Positions 1 through 12,754 of a stretch of 64,000 nt of DNA are shown here, in pieces; positions within the stretch are counted from its first letter, which is position 1, and each line of letters starts with the position of its first letter. Origin of the DNA: Opisthocomus hoazin. Its lineage: Eukaryota > Chordata > Aves > Opisthocomiformes > Opisthocomidae. The stretch spans positions 3,658,001 to 3,722,000 of the forward strand of contig NC_134443.1 of the NCBI RefSeq assembly GCF_030867145.1, read 5' to 3'. The notes below the pieces were generated by a model that was given only the letters and a program-made list of their open reading frames with translations, was not told the DNA's origin and searched no databases. A program made the translations under genes and the position numbers.

Positions 1-3000
1 CAGCCCTGCTCCCAAAATGCGAACGTCTGCAGATAGCTCGCAGCCAGAAAGAGCTAGCCTGGAAAGCTGTTGCTCAGCCTCATCTGCCCATGGCACTGCT
101 CGCACAGAGGCACAGAGACTGGGGCTGCTTGCTTGTCTTGCCACCTCAAACTTCAAACGTACCTCTGAGGGTCCGTGCCGGTCGCCTCCGGCAGCCCTGC
201 TCCCAAAATGCGAACGTCTGCAGATAGCTCGCAGGCAGAAAGATCTAGCCTGGAAAGCTGTTGCTCAGCCTCATCTGCCCATGGCACTGCTCGCACAGAG
301 GCACAGAGACTGGGGCTGCTTGCTTGTCTTGCCACCTCAAACTTCAAACGTACCTCTGGGGGTCCGTGCCGGGCACCTCCGGCAGCCCTACTCTGAAAAT
401 GCGAACGTCTGCAGATAGCTCGCGGGCAGAAAGAGCTAGCCTGGAAAGCTGTTGCTCAGCCTCATCTGCCCATGGCACTGCTCGCACAGAGGCACAGAGA
501 CTGGGGCTGCTTGCTTGTCTTGCCACCTGAAACTTCAAACGTACCTCTGGGGGTCCGTGCCGAGCGCCTCCGGCAGCCCTGCTCCCAAAATGCGAACGTC
601 TGCAGATAGCTCGCAGCCAGAAAGAGCTAGCCTGGAAAGCTGTTGCTCAGCCTCATCTGCCCATGGCACTGCTCGCACAGAGGCACAGAGACTGGGGCTG
701 CTTGCTTGTCTTGCCACCTCAAACTTCCAACGTACCTCTGGGGGCCCATGCCGGGCATCTCCGGCAGCCCTGCTCCGAAAATGCGAACGTCTGCAGATAG
801 CTCGCAGCCAGAAAGAGCTAGCCTGGAAAGCTGTTGCTCAGCCTCATCTGCCCATGGCACTGCTCGCACAGAGGCACAGAGACTGGGGCTGCTTGCTTGT
901 CTTGCCACCTCAAACTTCAAACGTACCTCTCGGGGTCCGTGCCGGGTGACTCCGGCAGCCCTGCTCCGAAAATGCGAACGTCTGCAGATAGCTCGCAGCC
1001 ATAAAGAGCTAGCCTGGAAAGCTGTTGCTCAGCCTCATCTGCCCATGGCACTGCTCGCACAGAGGCACAGAGACTGGGGCTGCTTGCTTGTCTTGCCAAC
1101 TCAAACTTCAAGCGTACCTCTGGGGGTCCATGCCGGGTGACTCCGGCAGCCCTGCTCCCAAAATGCGAACGTCTGCAGATAGCTCGCGGGCAGAAAGAGC
1201 TAGCCTGGAAAGCTGTTGCTCAGCCTCATCTGCCCATGGCACTGCTCGCACAGAGGCACAGAGACTGGGGCTGCTTGCTTGTCTTGCCACCTCAAACTTC
1301 AAACGTACCTCTGGGGATCCGTGCCGGGCGTCTCCGGCAGCCCTACTCTGAAAATGCGAACGTCTGCAGATAGCTCGCAGCCAGAAAGAGCTAGCCTGGA
1401 AAGCTGTTGCTCAGCCTCATCTGCCCATGGCACTGCTCGCACAGAGGCACAGAGACTGGGGCTGCTTGCTTGTCTTGCCACCTCAAACTTCAAACGTACC
1501 TCTGGGGGTCCGTGCCGGGCGCCTCCGGCAGCCCTGCTCCCAAAATGCGAACATCTGCAGATAGCTCGCAGCCAGAAAGAGCTAGCCTGGAAAGCTGTTG
1601 CTCAGCCTCATCTGCCCATGGCACTGCTCGCACAGAGGCACAGAGACTGGGGCTGCTTGCTTGTCTTGCCACCTCAAACTTCAAACGTACCTCTGGGGGC
1701 CCATGCCGGGCATCTCCGGCAGCCCTGCTCTAAAAATGCAAACGTCAGCAGATAGCTCGCAGCCAGAAAGAGCTAGCCTGGAAAGCTGTTGCTCAGCCTC
1801 ATCTGCCCATGGCACTGCTCGCACAGAGGCACAGAGACTGGGGCTGCTTGCTTGTCTTGCCACCTCAAACTTCAAACGTACCTCTGGGGGTCCGTGCCGG
1901 GCGTCTCCGGCAGCCCTGCTCCCAAAATGCGAACGTCTGCAGATAGCTCGCAGCCAGAAAGAGCTAGCCTGGAAAGCTGTTGCTCAGCCTCATCTGCCCA
2001 TGGCACTGCTCGCACAGAGGCACAGAGACTGGGGCTGCTTGCTTGTCTTGCCACCTCAAACTTCAAACGTACCTCTGGGGGTCCGTGCCGGGCGCCTCCG
2101 GCAGCCCTGCTCCCAAAATGCGAACGTCTGCAGATAGCTCGCAGCCAGAAAGAGCTAGCCTGGAAAGCTGTTGCTCAGCCTCATCTGCCCATGGCACTGC
2201 TCGCACAGAGGCACAGAGACTGGGGCTGCTTGCTTGTCTTGCCACCTCAAACTTCAAACGTACCTCTGGGGGCCCATGCCGGGCATCTCCGGCAGCCCTG
2301 CTCTAAAAATGCAAACGTCAGCAGATAGCTCGCAGCCAGAAAGAGCTAGCCTGGAAAGCTGTTGCTCAGCCTCATCTGCCCATGGCACTGCTCGCACAGA
2401 GGCACAGAGACTGGGGCTGCTTGCTTGTCTTGCCACCTCAAACTTCAAACGTACCTCTGGGGGTCCGTGCCGGGCGTCTCCGGCAGCCCTGCTCCCAAAA
2501 TGCGAACGTCTGCAGATAGCTCGCAGCCATAAAGAGCTAGCCTGGAAAGCTGTTGCTCAGCCTCATCTGCCCATGGCACTGCTCGCACAGAGGCACAGAG
2601 ACTGGGGCTGCTTGCTTGTCTTGCCACCTCAAACTTCAAGCGTACCTCTGGGGGTCCGTGCCGGGCGTCTCCGGCAGCCCTGCTACCAAAATGCGAACGT
2701 CTGCAGATAGCTCGCAGCCATAAAGAGCTAGCCTGGAAAGCTGTTGCTCAGCCTCATCTGCCCATGGCACTGCTCGCACAGAGGCACAGAGACTGGGGCT
2801 GCTTGCTTGTCTTGCCACCTGAAACTTCAAACGTACCTCTGGGGGTCCGTGCCGGGCGTCTCCATCACTCCTGCTCCCAAAATGCGAATGTCTGCAGATA
2901 GCTCACAGGCAGAAAGAGCTAGCCTGGAAAGCTGTTGCTCAGCCTCATCTGCCCATGGCACTGCTCGCACAGAGGCACAGAGACTGGGGCTGCTTGCTTG

Positions 3001-6000
3001 TCTTGCCACCTCAAACTTCCAACGTACCTCTGGGGGTCCGTGCCGGGCGCCTCTGGCAGCCCTGCTCCCAAAATGCGAACGTCTGCAGATAGCTCGCAGG
3101 CAGAAAGAGCTAGCCTGGAAAGCTGTTGCTCAGCCTCATCTGCCCATGGCACTGCTCGCACAGAGGCACAGAGACTGGGGCTGCTTGCTTGTCTTGCCAC
3201 CTCAAACTTCAAACGTACCTCTGGGGGTCCGTGCCGGGCGTCTCCGGCAGCGCTGCTCCCAAAATGCGAACATCTGCAGATAGCTCGCAGGCAGAAAGAG
3301 CTAGCCTGGAAAGCTGTTGCTCAGCCTCATCTGCCCATGGCACTGCTCGCACAGAGGCACAGAGACTGGGGCTGCTTGCTTGTCTTGCCACCTCAAACTT
3401 CAAACGTACCTCTGGGGGTCCGTGCCAGGCGTCTCCGGCAGCCCTGCTACCAAAATGCGAACGTCTGCAGATAGCTCGCAGGCAGAAAGAGCTAGCCTGG
3501 AAAGCTGTTGCTCAGCCTCATCTGCCCATGGCACTGCTCGCACAGAGGCACAGAGACTGGGGCTGCTTGCTTGTCTTGCCACCTCAAACTTCAAACGTAC
3601 CTCTGGGGGTCCGTGCCGGGCATCTCCGGCAGCCCTGCTCCCAAAATGCGAACGTCTGCAGATAGCTCGCAGCCATAAAGAGCTAGCCTGGAAAGCTGTA
3701 CTCAGCCTCATCTGCCCATGGCACTGCTCGCACAGAGGCACAGAGACTGGGGCTGCTTGCTTGTCTTGCCACCTCAAACTTCAAACGTACCTCTGGGGGC
3801 CCATGCTGGGCATCTCCGGCAGCCCTGCTCCCAAAATGCGAACGTCTGCAGATAGCTCGCAGCCAGAAAGAGCTAGCCTGGAAAGCTGTTGCTCAGCCTC
3901 ATCTGCCCATGGCACTGCTCGCACAGAGGCACAGAGACTGGGGCTGCTTGCTTGTCTTGCCACCTCAAACTTCAAACGTAGATTTCGGGGTCTGTGCCGG
4001 GCGACTCCGGCAGCCCTGCTCCCAAAATGCGAACGTCTGCAGATAGCTCGCAGGCAGAAAGAGCTAGCCTGGAAAGCTGTTGCTCAGCCTCATCTGCCCA
4101 TGGCACTGCTCGCACAGAGGCACAGAGACTGGGGCTGCTTGCTTGTCTTGCCACCTCAAACTTCAAACGTACCTCTGGGCGTCCGTGCCGGGGGTCTCCG
4201 GCAGCCCTACTCTGAAAATGCGAACGTCTGCAGATAGCTCGCAGCCAGAAAGAGCTAGCCTGGAAAGCTGTTGCTCAGCATCATCTGCCCATGGCACTGC
4301 TCACACAGAGGCACAGAGACTGGGGCTGCTTGCTTGTCTTGCCACCTCAAACTTCAAACGTACCTTAGGGGGTCCATGCCGGGCGTCTCCGGCAGCCCTG
4401 CTCCCAAAATGCAAACGTCTGCGGATAGCTCGCAGCCAGAAAGAGCTAGCCTGGAAAGCTGTTGCTCAGCCTCATCTGCCCATGGCACTGCTCGCCACAG
4501 AGGCACAGAGACTGGGGCTGCTTGCTTGTCTTGCCACCTGAAACTTCAAACGTACCTCTGGGGGTCCGTGCCGGGCGCCTCCGGCAGCCCTGCTCCCAAA
4601 ATGCGAACGTCTGCAGATAGCTCGCAGCCGGAAAGAGCTAGCCTGGAAAGCTGTTGCTCAGCCTCATGTGCCCATGGCACTGCTCGCACAGAGGCACAGA
4701 GACTGGGGCTGCTTGCTTGTCTTGCCACCTCAAACTTCAAACGTACCTCTGGGGGTCCGTGCCGGGCGCCTCTGGCAGCCCTGCTCCCAAAATGCGAACG
4801 TCTGCAGATAGCTCGCAGGCAGAAAGAGCTAGCCTGGAAAGCTGTTGCTCAGCCTCATCTGCCCATGGCACTGCTCGCACAGAGGCACAGAGACTGGGGC
4901 TGCTTGCTTGTCTTGCCACCTCAAACTTCAAAAGTAGCTTTGGGGCTACGTGCCGGGCGCCTCCGGCAGCCCTGCTCCCAAAATGCAAACTTCTGCAGAT
5001 AGCTCGCAGGCAGAAAGAGCTAGCCTGGAAAGCTGTTGCTCAGCCTCATCTGCCCATGGCACTGCTCGCACAGAGGCACAGAGACTGGGGCTGCTTGCTT
5101 GTCTTGCCACCTCAAACTTCAAACGTACCTATGGGGGTCTATTCCGGGCGTCTCCAGCAACGCTGCTCTGAAAATGCAAACATCTGCAGATAGCTCGCAG
5201 GCAGAAAGAGCTAGCCTGGAAAGCTGTTGCTCAGCCTCATCTGCCCATGGCACTGCTCGCACAGAGGCACAGAGACTGGGGCTGCTTGCTTGTCTTGCCA
5301 CCTCAAACTTCAAAAGTAGTTTTGGGGCTACGTGCCGGACGCCTCCGGCAGCCCTGCTCCCAAAATGCAAACTTCTGCGGATAGCTCGCAGCCAGAAAGA
5401 GCTAGCCTGGAAACCTGTTGCTCAGCCTCATCTGCCCATGGCACTGCTCGCACAGAGGCACAGAGACTGGGGCTGCTTGCTTCTCTTGCCACCTCAAACT
5501 TCAAACGTACCTCTGGGGGTCCGTGCCGGGGGTCTCCGGCAGCCCTACTCTGAAAATGCGAACGTCTGCAGATATTTCGCGGGCAGAAAGAGCTAGCCTG
5601 GAAAGCTGTTGCTCAGCCTCATCTGCCCATGGCACTGCTCGCACAGAGGCACAGAGACTGGGGCTGCTTGCTTGTCGTGCCACCTCAAACTTCCAACGTA
5701 CCTCTGGGGGTCCATGCTGGGCGTTTCCAGCATCCCTGCTCCCAAAATGCGAACGTCTACAGATAGCTCGCGGGCAGAAAGAGCTAGCCTGGAAAGCTGT
5801 TGCTCAGCCTCATCTGCCCATGGCACTGCTCGCACAGAGGCACAGAGACTGGGGCTGCTTGCTTGTCTTGCCACCTCAAACTTCAAACGTACCTCTGGGG
5901 GTCCGTGCCGGGCGCCTCCGACAGCCCTGCTCTGAAAACGTGAACGTCTGCAGATAGCTCGCAGCCAGAAAGAGCTAGCCTGGAAAGCTGTTGCTCAGCC

Positions 6001-9000
6001 TCATCTGCCCATGGCACTGCTCGCACAGAGGCACAGAGACTGGGGCTGCTTGCTTGTCTTGCCACCTCAAACTTCAAACATACCTCTCGGGGTCCGTGCC
6101 GGGCGTCTCCGGCAGCCCTGCTCCCAAAATGCAAACGTCTGCAGATAGCTCGCAGGCAGAAAGAGCTAGCCTGGAAAGCTGTTGCTCAGCCTCATCTGCC
6201 CATGGCACTGCTCACACAGAGGCACAGAGACTGGGGCTGCTTGCTTGTCTTGCCACCTCAAACTTCAAACGTACCTCTGGGGGTCCGTGCCAGGCGTATC
6301 CGGCAGCCCTGCTCCCAAAATGCGAACGTCTGCAGATAGCTCGCAGCCATAAAGAGCTAGCCTGGAAAGCTGTTGCTCACCCTCATCTGCCCATGGCACT
6401 GCTCGCACAGAGGCACAGAGACTGGGGCTGCTTGCTTGTCTTGCCACCTCAAACTTCAAGCGTACCTCTGGGGGTCCGTGCCGGGCGCCTCCGGCAGCCC
6501 TGCTCCCAAAATGCGAACATCTGCACATAGCTCGCAGCCAGAAAGAGCTAGCCTGGAAAGCTGTTGCTCAGCCTCATCTGCCCATGGCACTGCTCGCACA
6601 GAGGCACAGAGACTGGGGCTGCTTGCTTGTCTTGCCACCTCAAACTTCAAACGTACCTCTGGGGGTCCGTGCCAGGCGTATCCGGCAGCCCTGCTCCCAA
6701 AATGCGAACGTCTGCAGATAGCTCGCAGCCAGAAAGAGCTAGCCTGGAAAGCTGTTGCTCAGCCTCATGTGCCCATGGCACTACTCGCACAGAGGCACAG
6801 AGACTGGGGCTGCTTGCTTGTCTTGCCACCTCAAGCTTCAAACGTACCTCTGGGGGTCCGTGCCGGGCGGCTCTGGCAGCCCTGCTCCCAAAATGCGAAC
6901 GTCTGCAGATAGTTCGCAGCCAGAAAGAGCTAGCCTGGAAAGCTGTTGCTCAGCCTCATGTGCCCATGGCACTGCTCGCACAGAGGCACAGAGACTGGGG
7001 CTGCTTGCTTGTCTTGCCACCTCAAACTTCAAATGTACCTCTGGGGGTCCGTGCGGGGCGTCTCCGGCAGCCCTGCTCTGAAAACGCGAACGTCTGCAGA
7101 TAGCTCGCAGCCAGAAAGAGCTAGCCTGGAAAGCTGTTGCTCAGCCTCATCTGCCCATGGCACTGCTCGCACAGAGGCACAGAGACTAAGGCTGCTTGCT
7201 TGTCTTGCCACCTCAAACTTCAAGCGTACCTCTGGGGGTCCGTGCCGGGCGTCTCCAGCAGCCCTGCTCCCAAAATGCGAACGTCTGCAGATAGCTCGCA
7301 GCCAGAAAGAGCTAGCCTGGAAAGCTGTTGCTCAGCCTCATCTGCCCATGGCACTGCTCGCACAGAGGCACAGAGACTGGGGCTGCTTGCTTGTCTTGCC
7401 ACCTCAAACTTCAAACGTACCTCTGGGTGTCCGTGCCAGGCGTATCCGGCAGCCCTGCTCCCAAAATGCGAACGTCTGCAGATAGCTCGCAGCCATAAAG
7501 AGCTAGCCTGGAAAGCTGTTGCTCAGCCTCATCTGCCCATGGCACTGCTCGCACAGAGGCACAGAGACTGGGGCTGCTTGCTTGTCTTGCCACCTCAAAC
7601 TTCAAACGTACCTCTGGGGGTCCGTGCCAGGTGACTCCGGCAGCCCTGCTCCCAAAATGCGAACATCTGCAGATAGCTCGCGGGCAGAAAGAGCTAGCCT
7701 GGAAAGCTGTTGCTCAGCCTCATCTGCCCATGGCACTGCTCGCACAGAGGCACAGAGACTGGGGCTGCTTGCTTGTCTTGCCACCTCAAACTTCAAACGT
7801 ACCTCTGAGGGTCCGTGCCGGTCGCCTCCGGCAGCCCTGCTCCCAAAATGCGAACGTCTGCAGATAGCTCGCAGGCAGAAAGATCTAGCCTGGAAAGCTG
7901 TTGCTCAGCCTCATCTGCCCATGGCACTGCTCGCACAGAGGCACAGAGACTGGGGCTGCTTGCTTGTCTTGCCACCTCAAACTTCAAACGTAGATTTCGG
8001 GGTCTGTGCCGGGCGACTCCGGCAGCCCTGCTCCCAAAATGCGAACGTCTGCAGATAGCTCGCAGGCAGAAAGAGCTAGCCTGGAAAGCTGTTGCTCAGC
8101 CTCATCTGCCCATGGCACTGCTCGCACAGAGGCACAGAGACTGGGGCTGCTTGCTTGTCTTGCCACCTCAAACTTCAAACGTACCTCTGGGGGTCCGTTC
8201 CGGGGGTCTCCGGCAGCCCTACTCTGAAAATGCGAACGTCTGCAGATAGCTCGCGGGCAGAAAGAGCTAGCCTGGAAAGCTGTTGCTCAGCCTCATCTAC
8301 CCATGGCACTGCTCGCACAGAGGCACAGAGACTGGGACTGCTTGCTTGTCTTGCCACCTGAAACTTCAAACGTACCTCTGGGGGTCCGTGCCGAGCGCCT
8401 CCGGCAGCCCTGCTCCCAAAATGCGAACGTCTGCAGATAGCTCGCAGCCAGAAAGAGCTAGCCTGGAAAGCTGTTGCTCAGCCTCATCTGCCCATGGCAC
8501 TGCTCGCACAGAGGCACAGAGACTGGGGCTGCTTGCTTGTCTTGCCACCTCAAACTTCAAACGTACCTCTGGGGGCCCATGCCGGGCATCTCCGGCAGCC
8601 CTGCTCCGAACATGCGAACGTCTGCAGATAGCTCGCAGCCATAAAGAGCTAGCCTGGAAAGCTGTTGCTCAGCCTCATCTGCCCATGGCACTGCTCGCAC
8701 AGAGGCACAGAGACTGGGGCTGCTTGCTTGTCTTGCCACCTCAAACTTCAAACGTACCTCTCGGGGTCCGTGCCGGGTGACTCCGGCAGCCCTGCTCCGA
8801 AAATGCGAACGTCTGCAGATAGCTCGCAGCCATAAAGAGCTAGCCTGGAAAGCTGTTGCTCAGCCTCATCTGCCCATGGCACTGCTCGCACAGAGGCACA
8901 GAGACTGGGGCTGCTTGCTTGTCTTGCCAACTCAAACTTCAAGCGTACCTCTGGGGGTCCATGCCGGGTGACTCCGGCAGCCCTGCTCCCAAAATGCGAA

Positions 9001-9889
9001 CGTCTGCAGATAGCTCGCGGGCAGAAAGAGCTAGCCTGGAAAGCTGTTGCTCAGCCTCATCTGCCCATGGCACTGCTCGCACAGAGGCACAGAGACTGGG
9101 GCTGCTTGCTTGTCTTGCCACCTCAAACTTCAAACGTACCTCTGGGGGTCCGTGCCGGTCGCCTCCAGCAGCCCTGCTCCCAAAATGCGAACGACTGCAG
9201 ATAGCTCGCAGGCAGAAAGATCTAGCCTGGAAAGCTGTTGCTCAGCCTCATCTGCCCATGGCACTACTCGCACAGAGGCACAGAGACTGGGGCTGCTTGC
9301 TTGTCTTGCCACCTCAAACTTCAAACGTAGATTTCGGGGTCTGTGCCGGGCGACTCCGGCAGCCCTGCTCCCAAAATGCGAACGTCTGCAGATAGCTCGC
9401 AGGCAGAAAGAGCTAGCCTGGAAAGCTGTTGCTCAGCCTCATCTGCCCATGGCACTGCTCGCACAGAGGCACAGAGACTGGGGCTGCTTGCTTGTCTTGC
9501 CACCTCAAACTTGAAACGTACCTCTGGGGATCCGTGCCGGGCGTCTCCGGCAGCCCTACTCTGAAAATGCGAACGTCTGCAGATAGCTCGCAGCCAGAAA
9601 GAGCTAGCCTGGAAAGCTGTTGCTCAGCCTCATCTGCCCATGGCACTGCTCGCACAGAGGCACAGAGACTGGGGCTGCTTGCTTGTCTTGCCACCTCAAA
9701 CTTCAAATGTACCTCTCGGGGTCCGTGCCGGGTGACTCCGGCAGCCCTGCTCCCAAAATGCGAACGTCTGCAGATAGCTCGCAGCCAGAAAGAGCTAGCC
9801 TGGAAAGCTGTTGCTCAGCCTCATCTGCCCATGGCACTGCTCGCACAGAGGCACAGAGACTGGGGCTGCTTGCTTGTCTTGCCACCCCA

Positions 9890-12754
9890 AACTTCAAGCG
9901 TACCTCTGGGGGTCCGTGCCGGGCGTCTCCGGCAGCCCTGCTCCCAAAATGCGAACGTCTGCAGATAGCTCGCAGCCATAAAGAGCTAGCCTGGAAAGCT
10001 GTTGCTCAGCCTCATCTGCCCATGGCACTGCTCGCACAGAGGCACAGAGACTGGGGCTGCTTGCTTGTCTTGCCACCTGAAACTTCAAACGTACCTCTCG
10101 GGGTCCGTGCCGGGCGTCTCCAGCACTCCTGCTCCCAAAATGCGAATGTCTGCAGATAGCTCACAGGCAGAAAGAGCTAGCCTGGAAAGCTGTTGCTCAG
10201 CCTCATCTGCCCATGGCACTGCTCGCACAGAGGCACAGAGACTGGGGCTGCTTGCTTGTCTTGCCACCTCAAACTTCCAACGTACCTCTGGGGGTCCGTG
10301 CCGGGCGCCTCCGGCAGCCCTGCTCCCAAAATGCGAACGTCTGCAGATAGCTCGCAGGCAGAAAGAGCTAGCCTGGAAAGCTGTTGCTCAGCCTCATCTG
10401 CCCATGGCACTGCTCGCACAGAGGCACAGAGACTGGGGCTGCTTGCTTGTCTTGCCACCTCAAACTTCAAACGTACCTCTGAGGGTCCGTGCCGGGCGTC
10501 TCCGGCAGCCCTGCTCCCAAAATGCGAACGTCTGCAGATAGCTCGCAGGCAGAAAGAGCTAGCCTGGAAAGCTGTTGCTCAGCCTCATCTGCCCATGGCA
10601 CTGCTCGCACAGAGGCACAGAGACTGGGGCTGCTTGCTTGTCTTGCCACCTCAAACTTCAAACGTACCTCTGGGGGTCCGTGCCAGGCGTCTCCGGCAGC
10701 CCTGCTACCAAAATGCGAACGTCTGCAGATAGCTCGCAGGCAGAAAGAGCTAGCCTGGAAAGCTGTTGCTCAGCCTCATCTGCCCATGGCACTGCTCGCA
10801 CAGAGGCACAGAGACTGGGGCTGCTTGCTTGTCTTGCCACCTCAAACTTCCAACGTACCTCTGGGGGCCCATGCTGGGCATCTCCGGCAGCCCTGCTCCC
10901 AAAATGCGAACGTCTGCAGATAGCTCGCAGCCAGAAAGAGCTAGCCTGGAAAGCTGTTGCTCAGCCTCATCTGCCCATGGCACTGCTCGCACAGAGGCAC
11001 AGAGACTGGGGCTGCTTGCTTGTCTTGCCACCTCAAACTTCAAACGTACCTCTGGGGGTCCGTGCCGGGCGCCTCTGGCAGCCCTGCTCCCAAAATGCGA
11101 ACGACTGCACATAGCTCGCAGTCATAAAGAGCTAGCCTGGAAAGCTGTTGCTCAGCCTCATCTGCCCATGGCACTGCTCGCACAGAGGCACAGAGACTGG
11201 GGCTGCTTGCTTGTCTTGCCACCTCAAACTTCAAAAGTAGCTTTGGGGCTACGTGCCGGGCGCCTCCGGCAGCCCTGCTCCCAAAATGCAAACTTCTGCA
11301 GATAGCTCGCAGGCAGAAAGAGCTAGCCTTGAAAGCTGTTGCTCAGCCTCATCTGCCCATGGCACTGCTCGCACAGAGGCACAGAGACTGGGGCTGCTTG
11401 CTTGTCTTGCCACCTCAAACTTCAAACGTAGATTTCGGGGTCTGTGCCGGGCGACTCCGGCAGCCCTGCTCCCAAAATGCGAACGTCTGCAGATAGCTCG
11501 CAGGCAGAAAGAGCTAGCCTGGAAAGCTGTTGCTCAGCCTCATCTGCCCATGGCACTGCTCGCACAGAGGCACAGAGACTGGGGCTGCTTGCTTGTCTTG
11601 CCACCTCAAACTTCAAATGTACCTCTGGGCGTCCGTGCCGGGGGTCTCCGGCAGCCCTACTCTGAAAATGCGAACGTCTGCAGATAGCTCGCAGCCAGAA
11701 AGAGCTAGCCTGGAAAGCTGTTGCTCAGCCTCATCTGCCCATGGCACTGCTCACACAGAGGCACAGAGACTGGGGCTGCTTGCTTGTCTTGCCACCTCAA
11801 ACTTCAAACGTACCTCTGGGGGTCCATGCCGGGCGTCTCCGGCAGCCCTGCTCCCAAAATGCAAACGTCTGCGGATAGCTCGCAGCCATAAAGAGCTAGC
11901 CTGGAAAGCTGTTGCTCAGCCTCATCTGCCCATGGCACTGCTCGCACAGAGGCACAGAGACTGGGGCTGCTTGCTTGTCTTGCCACCTCAAACTTCAAAC
12001 GTACCTCTGGGGGTCCGTGCCGGGCGCCTCCGGCAGCCCTGCTCCCAAAATGCGAACGTCTGCAGATAGCTCGCAGCCAGAAAGAGCTAGCCTGGAAAGC
12101 TGTTGCTCAGCCTCATCTGCCCATGGCACTGCTCGCACAGAGGCACAGAGACTGGGGCTGCTTGCTTGTCTTGCCACCTCAAACTTCAAACGTACCTCTG
12201 GGGGCCCATGCCGTGCATCTCCGGCAGCCCTGCTCTAAAAATGCAAACGTCAGCAGATAGCTCGCAGCCAGAAAGAGCTAGCCTGGAAAGCTGTTGCTCA
12301 GCCTCATCTGCCCATGGCACTGCTCGCACAGAGGCACAGAGACTGGGGCTGCTTGCTTGTCTTGCCACCTCAAACTTCAAATGTACCTCTCCGGGTCCGT
12401 GCCGGGTGACTCCGGCAGCCCTGCTCCCAAAATGCGAACGTCTGCAGATAGCTCGCAGCCAGAAAGAGCTAGCCTGGAAAGCTGTTGCTCAGCCTCATCT
12501 GCCCATGGCACTGCTCGCACAGAGGCACAGAGACTGGGGCTGCTTGCTTGTCTTGCCACCTCAAACTTCAAACGTACCTCTGGGGGTCCGTGCCGGGCGT
12601 CTCCGGCAGCCCTGCTCCCAAAATGCGAACGTCTGCAGATAGCTCGCAGCCATAAAGAGCTAGCCTGGAAAGCTGTTGCTCACCCTCATCTGCCCATGGC
12701 ACTGCTCGCACAGAGGCACAGAGACTGGGGCTGCTTGCTTGTCTTGCCACCTCA
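9890..12754. repeat. Higher-order repeat of the 191-bp satellite, 15 monomers, copy 1
   Basis: Diagnostic monomer variants here recur exactly 2865 bp (15 x 191) further on. The pairs are aagcgtacc at 9897 and 12762, the cagcactcc variant at 10121 and 12986, gctacc at 10704 and 13569, the gtagctttgggg linker at 11237 and 14102, and the gtagatttcgggg linker at 11428 and 14293. The left limit is placed where the register changes: the aaatgtacc variants at 9705 and 12379 are only 14 monomers apart. The spacing was read directly. That the block arose by unequal exchange or segmental duplication is inference. Confidence 0.8.
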